From positions 405,179 to 469,178 of the forward strand of contig NZ_KB894530.1 of the NCBI RefSeq assembly GCF_000374465.1: DNA of 64,000 bases. Reading direction: 5' to 3'. Positions 9,051 through 18,678 of the stretch are shown piece by piece. Both the position numbers and the translations under genes were made by a program. Source of the DNA: Ahrensia kielensis DSM 5890. GTDB lineage: Bacteria > Pseudomonadota > Alphaproteobacteria > Rhizobiales > Rhizobiaceae. Below the pieces are notes generated by a model, which saw nothing but the letters and a program-made list of their open reading frames with translations, made no database searches and was not told the origin of the DNA. Numbering within the stretch: position 1 is the first letter of the stretch; each line of letters begins with the position of its first letter.

Positions 9051-9840
9051 ACCAACAACAAAAACCGCCATCAACCAATAAATCAACGCCGGTGCAATAC
9101 GATGCGGCATCGGAAAGCAAAAATACCGCTGGGCCTACCATTTCATTGACATTTGCCATGCGCTGCATCGGCGTCTGGCTCTCGAACTCCTTCGTCTGAT
9201 GAACCATCTCAGGGCGCGTATTCATCGGCGTTGCGGTATAGCCAGGCGAAATAGAATTAACTCTTATTCCACGATCCACCCACTCCATTGCCATGGATTT
9301 AGACATATGAATAACCCCCGCTTTGGAGGCATTGTAGTGCACTTGGCTCAAACCTTTATTGACGATAATGCCGGACATTGAAGCGATATTCACAATGGAG
9401 CCACCTTGCCCATGTGCGATCATGGCGCGCGCCTGGGCTCGACAAGACAACCAAATGCCTTTCATATTGATATCCATCAAGGTCTGGTACTGGTCTTCCT
9501 TCATCTCCTCGCAAGGATTGGCGTTTGCTATCCCCGCAGCATTAACTGCGAGTTTCAACGGGCCAAGCTTAGCTTCGGTACGGCTTACGGCTTCGGCCAA
9601 ATCTGAACCAGATGTCACATCAGCTGCAATCTGTATGGATTTGCGTCCTGCTGCTTCTATAGATTTTTCGGTTTCAGCCAAGCCGTTATCTTCACGCCTA
9701 TCGAGCAGTGCCACATCGGCACCGCATTGCGCGAGACCGATTGCGATCCTCTGCCCTATTCCACTGCCCGCACCAGTCACCAATGCAACGCGGCCTGACA
9801 AATCAAAGAGTGCCGGTGCGTTCAAAAACATTTCAGTCAT
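9049..9840 (-). CDS. SDR-family NAD(P)-dependent oxidoreductase
   Basis: A 263-residue classical short-chain dehydrogenase. TGAGSGIGQ (nucleotide binding) lies near residue 21, NAAG near 100, and the catalytic Ser-Tyr-Lys set is IASMSGI and YNASK near 150-170; it ends VDGGFCCW. Start ATG 9840 follows AGGAG. It is the last gene of the minus-strand ABC operon, 32 bp after the ATPase gene, so it probably oxidises or reduces the imported sugar or polyol. Its stop codon touches the IS3 fragment, so the locus ends at a rearrangement point. The substrate is unknown. Confidence 0.9.
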   Translation of the reverse strand: MTEMFLNAPALFDLSGRVALVTGAGSGIGQRIAIGLAQCGADVALLDRREDNGLAETEKSIEAAGRKSIQIAADVTSGSDLAEAVSRTEAKLGPLKLAVNAAGIANANPCEEMKEDQYQTLMDINMKGIWLSCRAQARAMIAHGQGGSIVNIASMSGIIVNKGLSQVHYNASKAGVIHMSKSMAMEWVDRGIRVNSISPGYTATPMNTRPEMVHQTKEFESQTPMQRMANVNEMVGPAVFLLSDAASYCTGVDLLVDGGFCCW

Positions 9841-9872
9841 AGGTATCTCCTGAAGTAGGAATCATCTGAAAA

Positions 9873-11366
9873 TTAGAGCGTCGCCAGCTCTATTATGGAA
9901 ACATCGTTCGCCGCATCGCGGTTAAGGATTCCTGATTGTTTTCCCTGCGCCATAACCATGATGCGGTTTGACACGCCAAGTACTTCTTCAAGATCAGAGC
10001 TCACCACAATCACCGACACGCCTTCATGGGCGAGAGCAACTATAATGTCATAAATTGCGGACCGTGCACCGACATCAATACCTCTTGTAGGCTCATCCAG
10101 AACCACCACTTGCGGATTGCGCGCAAGCCATTTTGCAATAACAACTTTTTGCTGGTTTCCGCCGGACAATTCGTCTGCACTCTGATGACCGCTACCTTTG
10201 ACACCGAATTTTGTAATACTTACATCGGCAAAGTCTTTAATTCTGCCTGCGGTCATCCAGCCATTGGCCGCAACAGTATTCATATTTGCATAGGCAATAT
10301 TCTCAGCAATCGTGTGGGGTAGTACAAGCCCCTGTAACTTGCGATCTTCAGGAACAAGCACCATGCCGTTTCGGATAGCATCTTGCGGTGTCCGGAGCTT
10401 AATTTCCTTACCGTTCAAAAGTATCGAGCCCTCAGAAATCGGATCAACGCCGACAATTGCACGCACCAATTCGGTTCGTCCCGCCCCGACAAGTCCGGCG
10501 ATTCCAAAAATTTCGCCTTTGGCCACTTTGAAGTTAATGTCGGAAAAACTACCAGAAGGCGATTTCAGTTTTCGCACCTCCAAAACAGTTTCATCTTTCG
10601 GCATTGGAATGACAGGAAACATGCGTTCAAGGCTGCGTCCGACCATTGCCTCTACGATCGTGCGTACAGGTACATCAGCGCTAGCAAATTCCTGAACTTT
10701 CACACCGTCACGCATAACCACAATGCGATCGGCGATCCGTTTGATTTCTTCCAACCGATGCGAAATATAAATTATGCCGACCCCATCAGCCTTGAGGCTT
10801 TCAATCTGCTCAAAGAGTTTCGTGGTCTCCTCACCGCCAAGCGCTGCCGTCGGCTCATCCAAGATCAAAAGCCGTGCATTCAGCGTCAACGCCTTAGCAA
10901 TTTCGATCAACTGCTGGTTTGCCGTGGAAAGTCCTTCGACCAATCTACGGGGCGAAACATTAAGTCCCAAGCGCCGCAAGCTTTCCTCGGCGCGTTCATC
11001 CATGGCCTTCCGGTCCACAGCTCCCGCTTTGGTAGGATACCGACCGACGAAGATGTTTTCCGCAATAGAAAGATGCGGCAGAAGCAGTAATTCCTGATGA
11101 ATCATACCCACGCCCGCATCAATGGCTTCACGAGGATTGAAGGGAGCGTAAGGTGCTCCTCTCCACATCATTTCACCGGATGTCGGGAGAACCGTACCAG
11201 AGATAACATTAGAAACCGTAGATTTACCGGCACCGTTTTCACCCAGCAAAGCGACAACTTCTCCAGCTTTAACATCCAAATCTATCCCATGAAGAACTTC
11301 AATCGGTCCGTAGGACTTTTTGATATTCCGCAAGGATAGAATTGTACCTTCGCTGTCCGAAATCAT
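9873..11366 (-). CDS. Sugar ABC transporter ATP-binding protein, RbsA type (two cassettes)
   Basis: A 497-residue protein with two ABC domains. The first has Walker A GENGAGKST and Walker B LLILDEPTAAL, with the divergent signature STANQQ. The second has a degenerate Walker A (GLVGAGRTE) and an intact LSGGNQQKV and VVLDEPTRGID. This asymmetry is normal for RbsA/MglA proteins, which power import of monosaccharides or polyols at the inner membrane. It is the third gene of the operon permease, binding protein, ATPase, SDR. The ribosome-binding site AAAGG lies 9 bp before the start. Confidence 0.93.
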   Translation of the reverse strand: MISDSEGTILSLRNIKKSYGPIEVLHGIDLDVKAGEVVALLGENGAGKSTVSNVISGTVLPTSGEMMWRGAPYAPFNPREAIDAGVGMIHQELLLLPHLSIAENIFVGRYPTKAGAVDRKAMDERAEESLRRLGLNVSPRRLVEGLSTANQQLIEIAKALTLNARLLILDEPTAALGGEETTKLFEQIESLKADGVGIIYISHRLEEIKRIADRIVVMRDGVKVQEFASADVPVRTIVEAMVGRSLERMFPVIPMPKDETVLEVRKLKSPSGSFSDINFKVAKGEIFGIAGLVGAGRTELVRAIVGVDPISEGSILLNGKEIKLRTPQDAIRNGMVLVPEDRKLQGLVLPHTIAENIAYANMNTVAANGWMTAGRIKDFADVSITKFGVKGSGHQSADELSGGNQQKVVIAKWLARNPQVVVLDEPTRGIDVGARSAIYDIIVALAHEGVSVIVVSSDLEEVLGVSNRIMVMAQGKQSGILNRDAANDVSIIELATL

Positions 11367-11405
11367 AACTTTGCCTTTCGTGTCACAGTGCCGATAGTAT
11401 GCTTG

Positions 11406-12350
11406 TTACGGATGTTTTTCGACGAATTTCGCAGCGTCACTACATGTGGTTAAGACCGCATTTGGAATTTGACGCGCTGGCACAGATGCCCCATTTGCAA
11501 TAGCAATTGCTGAGTTGACCGCCAAAACACCCATCGCCTGAGTGCTCTGAGTTGCCGTAACAACAAATGGCGTGTCGCACGCAACGAGTGATTCCAATGC
11601 TGCTCCATCACCGTCATAACCACCGATCGTAACTTGATCGGACATTCCGGCAACTTCAACAGCTTTAGCCGCCCCCATTGCTAGACCATCAGCCTGACCA
11701 AAGATAATATTGATATCAGGATTGGCCTGAAGCATATTCTGAGCAATCTGGAAACCTTCGTCCGGTGACCATTGCTGGCTCCATTGCTGTGCAACAAGTT
11801 CGACACCTGGATTCTCGTCTATTGCGCGCTTACAACCTTCAAAGCGCAACACTTCAGGTGTTGTGCCTTTCTGGCCGTGAATGATGGCCATTTTGCCCTT
11901 ACCTTCTGCCAAGCCTATGATGTGATTGCAGACCTCATATGCCGAGTTGATACTTTCACCAGCAATGAAGGTATCTCCTGGGGCGCCTTCAGGCTCACGA
12001 TCAACATTGATTACCGGAATTTCTTCCGCACGGGCTAAGCGGGTGGGCACAGCAGCAGCGGCAGCTCCAGCAGGAATATAAATAAAGGCGTCTATGCCTT
12101 GCGTCATTAAATCTTGAACTTGGCTAACCTGCGTAGCGGTATCATTTTTCGCATCTACAACAATAACCTCGATGCCCAGTTTGCCGGCATAACCTTCGAC
12201 GCCAAGTTTGATCTGGTTAAAAAAGTCAGCTTGCAGGTTTGGGACAGCGAGTCCGATTTTTTTGATGCCGCCGACACCTTCAGCCGTAGCGGATGATGCA
12301 AGCCCAACGACCGCTGTCGCTGCGAGCAGTGCTTTTATAGTGGATTTCAT
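11406..12350 (-). CDS. Sugar ABC transporter periplasmic binding protein, RbsB type
   Basis: A 314-residue protein with a signal peptide (KALLAATAVVGLASSATA) and a periplasmic-binding-protein type I fold: IGLAVPNLQADFFNQI at the start, VNVDREPEG and IIFGQADGLAMGAAKA in the lobes, GGYDGDGAALESL near the hinge. Start ATG 12350 lies after GGAGGAG. It follows the permease by 110 bp. It captures the substrate of the locus, probably a monosaccharide, polyol or similar compound. The exact ligand cannot be read from sequence. Confidence 0.92.
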   Translation of the reverse strand: MKSTIKALLAATAVVGLASSATAEGVGGIKKIGLAVPNLQADFFNQIKLGVEGYAGKLGIEVIVVDAKNDTATQVSQVQDLMTQGIDAFIYIPAGAAAAAVPTRLARAEEIPVINVDREPEGAPGDTFIAGESINSAYEVCNHIIGLAEGKGKMAIIHGQKGTTPEVLRFEGCKRAIDENPGVELVAQQWSQQWSPDEGFQIAQNMLQANPDINIIFGQADGLAMGAAKAVEVAGMSDQVTIGGYDGDGAALESLVACDTPFVVTATQSTQAMGVLAVNSAIAIANGASVPARQIPNAVLTTCSDAAKFVEKHP

Positions 12351-12460
12351 GGTATTCTCCTCCTTGTTTGTTGGCCCGATAAAATATCTCGGAACCTAGT
12401 GCGGCCCGAACATACGAACCAATTCGGCGGCGCAAGTAAGCATGACATGCGCCGATATCT

Positions 12461-13441
12461 TTAACGTCTCTGTTTGAAAGTTTCCGCTGCAACTGCCAGT
12501 ACAATAACCATGCCAATAATGACGGCCTGCAGAAATGGTGAAACGCTAAGTAGGTTAAGTCCATTGCGCAGCACACCAATGATGAGAACGCCAATCAGCG
12601 TTCCGACAATACCACCGGTGCCGCCAGACAAACTTGTTCCCCCAATGACAACCGCGGCAATGGCATCAAGCTCATAAGCAACACCTGAACTCGGTTGCAC
12701 AGAGTCCAGCCGTGCGGCAAGCAAAATGCCAGCCAAACCTGACAGCAATGCGCAGACAACATACACAAGCACTGTAGCAAGTTTCACATTGATACCTGCA
12801 AGGCGCGCCACCTCAGGATTGCCGCCGATCGCATATAGAGACCGACCCTCTTTGCGCAATCGCAAAAACAGCATGGCTACAACGAATACAACGAGCATAA
12901 CTGCCACTGTCATAGTCAAGAAGCCGAAATGACGGATTATTGCGCCAAGATTGAACCAGGCCGGAAAGCCAATGATCTGCGAACCGTTTGTAATCATATT
13001 AGCCACACCGCGCGCAATAGACATCATAGCCAGTGTCGCAATAAAGGCAGGTACCTTGAACTCTGTTATAAGCAGTCCAGATAATGCACCACAAAATGCT
13101 GCAGCAATCAAAGCCCCAGCAATTGCAACAGCCATAGGCAATTCAGCTACAACATTTAAATAACCAAGCACCATCATGGAGAGCGCCAATACGGATCCGA
13201 CAGACAGGTCGATACCTCCGATGAGTATAACGAAGGTCATCCCAACGGCCATTATCCCAAGCACTGTAATCTGATCTGCAATGTTCAAAAAATTGCGAAA
13301 CGACAAGAATGAATCAGTTGCGAAAGACAAAAATGCGCAGAGCAGCAAAAGTCCAATCAAAGGCCCAACAGCCCCGCTAAGCGAGAAAAACTTCGAGAAC
13401 CTCTCCATCAACTGAGACTCAGATGCCGTAGTACTTACCAT
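12461..13441 (-). CDS. Sugar ABC transporter permease, RbsC type
   Basis: A 326-residue inner-membrane protein with about eight to ten hydrophobic segments and the family motifs GIDLSVGSVLAL, LYAIGGNPEVARLAGI and VVIGGTSLSGGTGGI. It forms the channel with the RbsA-type ATPase two genes downstream. It is the first gene of the minus-strand operon, starting 193 bp from the divergent transketolase gene. GGGAGGAA directly precedes the ATG, so the spacing is short. Confidence 0.92.
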   Translation of the reverse strand: MVSTTASESQLMERFSKFFSLSGAVGPLIGLLLLCAFLSFATDSFLSFRNFLNIADQITVLGIMAVGMTFVILIGGIDLSVGSVLALSMMVLGYLNVVAELPMAVAIAGALIAAAFCGALSGLLITEFKVPAFIATLAMMSIARGVANMITNGSQIIGFPAWFNLGAIIRHFGFLTMTVAVMLVVFVVAMLFLRLRKEGRSLYAIGGNPEVARLAGINVKLATVLVYVVCALLSGLAGILLAARLDSVQPSSGVAYELDAIAAVVIGGTSLSGGTGGIVGTLIGVLIIGVLRNGLNLLSVSPFLQAVIIGMVIVLAVAAETFKQRR

Positions 13442-13634
13442 TTCCTCCCCCTCGCATATTTATTCACTTACGATATTTAATGCTTACTTTATTGAAAGGC
13501 ATCTGTCAACATCAGAAAACCTTGGATAAAGCTGGGCTGCAGAGCCTCTCCACATATAAACACCCAAATTGAACACCTTGACTAACTTCTTTCTGCATGT
13601 TTTATTAAGCGTGAATTTTTATACAGGAGTGATC
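13442..13634. promoter_or_regulatory. Divergent promoter region of the transketolase/ABC locus
   Basis: This AT-rich 193-bp gap must hold promoters for both halves of the locus. ATATTTATTCAC at about 13456-13467 resembles ATATTTATTCGT just ahead of the SorC gene (about 16880-16891), and GTGAATTTTTATA near the transketolase start resembles its complement. These are weak candidates for SorC-regulator contacts. I see no strong palindrome. Confidence 0.35.
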
Positions 13635-14456
13635 ATGAATTCCCACGACCTTCGTCTTATGGCCAACAAAATCAGGCGCCGAGATGTGCAAGCCGTGTTT
13701 GAAGCAGGGGCTGGGCATATTGGCGGAGAGATGTCTGTCATCGACCTCCTTACCGCGCTCTACTTCGATATTATGTCCGTGAACCCAGACAACCCCAACG
13801 ATCCGAAACGTGATCGACTTGTTTTGAGCAAAGGGCATACAGCCCTCGCCTTGTATATCGTCCTGTCTGAAAAAGGGTTTATTGCGAAAGATGAAATCTC
13901 CACCTTTCTCAAACCACACTCTCGCCTAAACGGCCACCCAAACCGCACCAAAGTACCTGGCGTGGAAACGAATACGGGGCCTCTTGGTCATGGATTGCCT
14001 ATCGCCGTCGGCATGGCCAAGGCGGCGCAAATGAACGACGAACCTTGGCGTACTTTCGTCATAACTGGAGACGGCGAAATGCAGGAGGGATCCAATTGGG
14101 AGGCCATAATGGCAGCTTCACAATTCAAACTCGACAATCTGACACTCATTATTGATCACAACCGACTGCAACAAGGCGCGCGTTTAGTAGACACGAATGA
14201 CGTGGCTCCGCTACGACCTAAACTAGAGGCATTTGGCTGGGCTGTTGAGGAAATCAACGGCCATAACATGGACGAAATATGTTCGGTCCTTGCCGCTGAT
14301 AAAGTAGTTAAGGGTAAACCCAAATGCATTGTCGCACATACCAACAAAGGCCAAGGCATTTCATTCATGTCCGATGATGTGGCATGGCATCACAAAGTGC
14401 CAAACGAGCAGCAATACAAGCAGGCCATGGCCGAGCTTGAGGAGGCTTCACAATGA
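13635..14456 (+). CDS. Transketolase-like enzyme, N-terminal (TPP-binding) subunit
   Basis: A 273-residue subunit equivalent to the first half of transketolase. ATG 13635 is chosen because CAGGAGTG lies just before it; an in-frame ATG at 13569 lacks a ribosome-binding site. Seen: AGAGHIGGEMSVIDLLTALY, LSKGHTALALY, NTGPLGHGLPIAVGMA and the thiamine-diphosphate motif GDGEMQEGSNWEA ending in DHNRLQQ. Split transketolases are typical of specialised sugar pathways, for example the apulose-4-phosphate transketolase pair. It overlaps the C-terminal subunit gene by four bases, implying coupled translation. The substrate is inferred to be a ketose phosphate made by the kinase downstream. Confidence 0.92.
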   Translation: MNSHDLRLMANKIRRRDVQAVFEAGAGHIGGEMSVIDLLTALYFDIMSVNPDNPNDPKRDRLVLSKGHTALALYIVLSEKGFIAKDEISTFLKPHSRLNGHPNRTKVPGVETNTGPLGHGLPIAVGMAKAAQMNDEPWRTFVITGDGEMQEGSNWEAIMAASQFKLDNLTLIIDHNRLQQGARLVDTNDVAPLRPKLEAFGWAVEEINGHNMDEICSVLAADKVVKGKPKCIVAHTNKGQGISFMSDDVAWHHKVPNEQQYKQAMAELEEASQ

Positions 14457-15412
14457 ACGCACCATTAGAAACCTCCAGCCTCTATGACTGTCGCGATGCT
14501 TTTGTCGCCACGTTAGAAGATCTTGCCGCCGCGAATGAGTCTATTGTTGCTGTATGTAATGATTCCGTTGGATCGTCCAAATTAGCAGGTTTTCGTGAAA
14601 AGTTTCCAGAGCGTCTGATCAATGTTGGTATCGCGGAACAAAATATGGTTGGCGTCGCAGCTGGGCTGGCCAATGCCGGCAAAATACCGTTCGTATGTGC
14701 AGCGTCACCGTTTTTAACAGGGCGCGCTCTGGAGCAAATCAAGGCAGACATCGCTTACTCTGAGACCAATGTTAAATTGGTCGGCATCAGTTCAGGAATG
14801 GCTTATGGGGAACTTGGCGCGACGCACCATTCAATTGAGGATTTTGCTTGGATTCGTGCACTGCCGAATGTACCAGTTATTGCTCCTGCAGACAGGATTG
14901 AGACTGCGTCCGTGATAAAATGGGCAGCAGAACATCAAGGTGGGTGCTTCCTCCGTTTGAGCCGTGTCGGCGTTCCCGATCTTCTGCCCGAGAATCATGT
15001 TTTTGAGCTTGGCTGCGCAAACATACTGCGTGATGGTTCTGATGTGACGATCATTGCCAACGGCACTTTGACATATCGAGCAATGATGGCGGCTGCAATT
15101 CTGGATAAGCAAGGTATATCGGCACGCGTTATCAATATGGCCTCTGTGCGCCCAATCGATACTCAAGCTATTGTGGAAGCTGCACAGGCAACCGGCGCAA
15201 TTATCACCTGTGAAGAACATACGATATTCGGTGGCCTTGGCAGTGCTGTCGCAGAGGTTGTTGTTGATGAAAGTCCTGTACCGATGAAACGTCTCGGCGT
15301 TCCGGGCATATTTGCGCCAACAGGTTCTGCGAATTTCCTTATTGAGGAATTTGGTATGTCGCCGAGCGGCATAGCGGACAGCGCTACCAAATTGATAATG
15401 CGGAAGAAATAA
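14453..15412 (+). CDS. Transketolase-like enzyme, C-terminal subunit
   Basis: A 319-residue partner of the preceding gene. Residues about 10-180 form the pyrimidine-binding domain (SVGSSKLAGFREKFPERLIN, then VGIAEQNMVGVAAGLANAG with the activating Glu, and GATHHSIEDFAWIRALPNV). The C-terminal domain contains ARVINMASVRPIDTQAI and EEHTIFGGLGSAVAE. The two subunits together make one active site between them. The gene starts inside the previous one (ATGA overlap) and is followed by the kinase start two bases after its stop, so the three form a tight translational unit. Confidence 0.92.
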   Translation: MNAPLETSSLYDCRDAFVATLEDLAAANESIVAVCNDSVGSSKLAGFREKFPERLINVGIAEQNMVGVAAGLANAGKIPFVCAASPFLTGRALEQIKADIAYSETNVKLVGISSGMAYGELGATHHSIEDFAWIRALPNVPVIAPADRIETASVIKWAAEHQGGCFLRLSRVGVPDLLPENHVFELGCANILRDGSDVTIIANGTLTYRAMMAAAILDKQGISARVINMASVRPIDTQAIVEAAQATGAIITCEEHTIFGGLGSAVAEVVVDESPVPMKRLGVPGIFAPTGSANFLIEEFGMSPSGIADSATKLIMRKK

Positions 15413-15414
15413 TC

Positions 15415-16878
15415 GTGGCAACAAAAGCTATCCTGGCGATTGATGAAGGCACAACCAACTCAAAGGTCGTGCTGGTCAATGCGATGGGAGAAATCATTGC
15501 AAGCGGTGCAGCACCGGTGCCAATTGAACATCCAAAATCCGGTTGGGTTCAGCAGGACGCCAACGAGATATGGTCCGCGACTAAGCTTGCGATAAAGAGC
15601 TGCCTTGCCAAAGCGAACGATATTGAAATCGTGGGATTGGGCATATCGAACCAACGCGAATCCATACTTATCTGGGATCGTAAAACTGGCACACCACTTG
15701 GCCCAATCATTAGTTGGCAATGCCGACGTACGGCCGCTAAATGTGATGCATTAAGGCAAGACGGCTATGAACCGAATGTAATCGCCAAGACCGGATTACC
15801 ACTTGATCCAATGTTCCCACCGACAAAGGTTGCGTGGCTACTGGAAAATCACGGCAAGGACACGGCCGATATATGCGTTGGAACCGTGGACAGTTGGCTC
15901 ATATGGAAGCTCTCCGGCGGAAAAACACATGCGAGTGATCGTTCAAACGCCGCACGTACTCAGCTTTTCAATCTTGCCGACGGCCAGTGGGACAAAGAAC
16001 TTTGCGCTTTATTCGGTATTGATATAGACACTCTGCCCGCCGTTTATGATTCATCGCATATCTTCGGTGAAACGCACGCCACAGGCGTTTTGCCCGACGG
16101 CATTCCGATCGCCTCAGCAATTGGCGACTCCCATGCAGCGCTGTTCGGGCATGGAGCTTTTCATGACGGTGACGGTAAGATCACATTCGGAACAGGATCT
16201 TCCGTCATGACGACGCTTCCTGAATTCATAACACCGCCAGACGGAATAACAACAACCATCGCTTGGTCATTGAACGGTCGTTCGACCTATGCATTCGAAG
16301 GTAACATTCTTGTAAGTGCAGCCATTTTTCCATGGGCGGCCGACATGCTGGGCCTTTCCGGTGTAGAGGAGTTGATTGATTTAGCTCAAACAGTTGAAGA
16401 CTCAGACAGTGTTTGCCTCGTCCCTGCACATGTGGGCCTTGGTTCACCCCATTGGGCATCGCAGGCACGCGGATTGGTTTCAGGCCTGTCATTCAACTCA
16501 AAACCAGCTCATATGGCACGTGCGGCAACAGATAGTGTGGCCCATCAGGTCGCCGATGTTCTTGAAGTTATAAAGCATACTGAAAGATGTATCGGACGTC
16601 TTTTTATCGATGGTGGCCCGAGTAATAACAAGTTTCTGATGCAGTGTGTGGCAAACAGCATTTCGCACAGCATTATCCCTTGCCGCAATACCGAAGCTTC
16701 CGCTCTTGGTGCGGCACATCTTGCAGGACTGAGCACAGGATTTTGGCCAAACCTCGAAGCGGTGGCAAGCCTTGCATCACATGGAACACCTTATAAACCG
16801 AAGATGCCTGCAGAAAAGCTGCTTTCACAACGAACGGCATGGCGAGAGGCCGTTGCACGCACTGTGCTTCGCGTATAG
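15415..16878 (+). CDS. FGGY-family carbohydrate kinase (GTG start)
   Basis: A 487-residue kinase of the glycerol-kinase/xylulokinase group. The start is GTG at 15415, two bases after the transketolase stop. Seen: the N-terminal phosphate loop DEGTTNSKVVLVN, ISWQCRRTAAKC, the Asp of AIGDSHAALFGHG, GTGSSVMTT, and the C-terminal DGGPSNNKFLMQ with EASALGAAHLAGL. It should phosphorylate a ketose or polyol with ATP in the cytoplasm, supplying the split transketolase encoded upstream. Apulose, erythrulose and similar short or branched ketoses are candidates; sequence alone does not decide. Confidence 0.9.
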   Translation: MATKAILAIDEGTTNSKVVLVNAMGEIIASGAAPVPIEHPKSGWVQQDANEIWSATKLAIKSCLAKANDIEIVGLGISNQRESILIWDRKTGTPLGPIISWQCRRTAAKCDALRQDGYEPNVIAKTGLPLDPMFPPTKVAWLLENHGKDTADICVGTVDSWLIWKLSGGKTHASDRSNAARTQLFNLADGQWDKELCALFGIDIDTLPAVYDSSHIFGETHATGVLPDGIPIASAIGDSHAALFGHGAFHDGDGKITFGTGSSVMTTLPEFITPPDGITTTIAWSLNGRSTYAFEGNILVSAAIFPWAADMLGLSGVEELIDLAQTVEDSDSVCLVPAHVGLGSPHWASQARGLVSGLSFNSKPAHMARAATDSVAHQVADVLEVIKHTERCIGRLFIDGGPSNNKFLMQCVANSISHSIIPCRNTEASALGAAHLAGLSTGFWPNLEAVASLASHGTPYKPKMPAEKLLSQRTAWREAVARTVLRV

Positions 16879-16914
16879 TGAATATTTATTCGTGCATATC
16901 GGAAAGTTAACCTC

Positions 16915-17868
16915 ATGTCCCGTCTAAATGAACTTCGAATGATCGCCCGCGTAGCGCAAATGTATCACGTTGAACATCAACGTCAGTCTGACATCGCAAA
17001 GCATCTTCGCATATCGCAAGCAACAATATCACGCATGCTCAAACGTGCATTGGAAGAAGGCATTGTGCGTACGACAGTCTCTTCACCATCCGGCACATAT
17101 GCCGAACTAGAGACCGAGCTACGCGCAAAATTCGCGATCGACGAGGCCATCGTTGTGGAATGTTCCGAAGACCGCGAAGGCGCGATCATGGCACGCATTG
17201 GAGAGGCTGCAGCCCATTTCATTGAGGCGACACTTCAGCCGGGCGAAGTGATCGGCGTTTCCAGTTGGTCAGAAACTATTCTCAAAATGGTGGATAACAT
17301 CCACCCTATGAAGAACAATATGGCAAAATATGTGGTCCAAACACTCGGTGGCATGGGGGATCCGACAGTCCAAATTCATGCCAACCAGCTGACCACACGA
17401 CTGGCTAAGCTAACCGGAGCAGATGCTCACCTTTTGAGCGCACCAGGTGTGGCACAATCGCGGGAGGCTAAATTGGTCCTCCTGAGCGATACTTATGTGC
17501 GCGAAACAATGGACTTATTTGGCAAGATTAGTCTTGGAATTGTCGGAATCGGCGCTATCGAACCTTCTGGCATGCTGGCCCGCAGCGGAAATGTGTTTAC
17601 CGCTCGTGAATTGGCAGAGGTCGAAGAGGCCGGCGGTGTCGGCGACATAAGCTTACGTTTCTTTGATGCTGAAGGTCGACCGGTGAAAACACCGCTCGAC
17701 GACCGGGTAATCGGTATGACACTGGACGAACTTGCTAAAATCGACCGTGTTATTGCATTGGCAGGCGGGCAATCAAAAACCGAGGCTATCCGAGGCGCAC
17801 TTCAAACCGGCGCTATTGATCTTCTTGTAACCGATAAATTCACAGCGGAACGTCTCGTTTCAACATAA
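16915..17868 (+). CDS. SorC/DeoR-type sugar-binding transcriptional regulator
   Basis: A 317-residue regulator. An N-terminal HTH (IARVAQMYHVEHQRQSDIAKHL, broken here at HL, then ISQATISRMLKRA) is followed by the sugar-phosphate-binding domain related to phosphosugar isomerases: GVSSWSETI, VVQTLGGMGDP, HLLSAPGVAQSREAK, GIVGIGAIEPSGML, GDISLRFFDAEG and ALAGGQSKTEAI. Members respond to phosphorylated sugars, so the likely inducer is the product of the adjacent kinase. It sits within the plus-strand run, 36 bp after the kinase and 27 bp before the SDR, and probably controls both halves of the locus. Confidence 0.92.
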   Translation: MSRLNELRMIARVAQMYHVEHQRQSDIAKHLRISQATISRMLKRALEEGIVRTTVSSPSGTYAELETELRAKFAIDEAIVVECSEDREGAIMARIGEAAAHFIEATLQPGEVIGVSSWSETILKMVDNIHPMKNNMAKYVVQTLGGMGDPTVQIHANQLTTRLAKLTGADAHLLSAPGVAQSREAKLVLLSDTYVRETMDLFGKISLGIVGIGAIEPSGMLARSGNVFTARELAEVEEAGGVGDISLRFFDAEGRPVKTPLDDRVIGMTLDELAKIDRVIALAGGQSKTEAIRGALQTGAIDLLVTDKFTAERLVST

Positions 17869-17895
17869 CAACAATGCATTTGAGGAGTAAATTGC

Positions 17896-18672
17896 ATGTC
17901 CCGTTTTTCAGGAAAAACCGTCGTTATCACCGGTGGTAACAGAGGTATCGGTTACGCAATGGCTGAACGCTTTGCTTCAGAGGATGCGAACGTAGTCATC
18001 GCCTCTATTGAAGAGCACGTTTATGAAGCAGCCGATGCTTTGGTTGCAACCGGCGCGAAGGCTAAGGGATTTGTGTGTGATGTAACCAACATTTCGCAGG
18101 TTAAAGAGCTGTATGAATTTGCAGCTAAAGAATTCGGCAGCGTAAATATATCTGTTCAGAATGCAGGTATTATTACCATCGCAAAAGTTGAAGACCTGAC
18201 TGAAAAGGAATGGGATGCAACGATGAATGTGAACACCAAAGGTGTATTCCTGTGCTGTCAGGAAGCTATACGCCACATGCGCGGTAATGGCGGCAAGCTG
18301 ATCAATATGGCATCCGGACAAGCCCGCGATGGGTTCATCTACACACCGCACTATGCTGCATCCAAGTTTGGAGTTATGGGATTGACCCAAAGTCTTGCCA
18401 AGGAAGTTGCACTGGACGGGATCACTGTTAATGCGATTTGCCCAGGTATTATCAAAACGGATATGTGGGACTATAATGACCGTGTCTGGGGCAAAATGCT
18501 CGGTGACTTCGGTCCCGGTGAATTGATGGAAAGTTGGGTTCAGAATATTCCGATGAAGCGTGCGGGTGAAGGTCGCGACGTGGCAGGACTTGTCTCCTTT
18601 CTAGCCAGCAACGACGCTGACTATATTACCGGCCAAACCATCAATGTGGATGGCGGTTTGATCATGTCGTAA
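17896..18672 (+). CDS. SDR-family polyol/sugar dehydrogenase
   Basis: A 258-residue classical SDR. TGGNRGIGYAMAE near residue 13 is the cofactor loop, QNAGII near 89 the active-site Asn region, NMASGQA and YAASKFG carry the catalytic Ser, Tyr and Lys, and it ends GQTINVDGGLIMS. It resembles sorbitol/polyol dehydrogenases of this fold. As last gene of the plus-strand operon (AGGAG 9 bp before the ATG, terminator right after the stop) it probably makes the ketose that the kinase phosphorylates. Cofactor and substrate are not assigned. Confidence 0.9.
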   Translation: MSRFSGKTVVITGGNRGIGYAMAERFASEDANVVIASIEEHVYEAADALVATGAKAKGFVCDVTNISQVKELYEFAAKEFGSVNISVQNAGIITIAKVEDLTEKEWDATMNVNTKGVFLCCQEAIRHMRGNGGKLINMASGQARDGFIYTPHYAASKFGVMGLTQSLAKEVALDGITVNAICPGIIKTDMWDYNDRVWGKMLGDFGPGELMESWVQNIPMKRAGEGRDVAGLVSFLASNDADYITGQTINVDGGLIMS

Positions 18673-18678
18673 CCGTTT

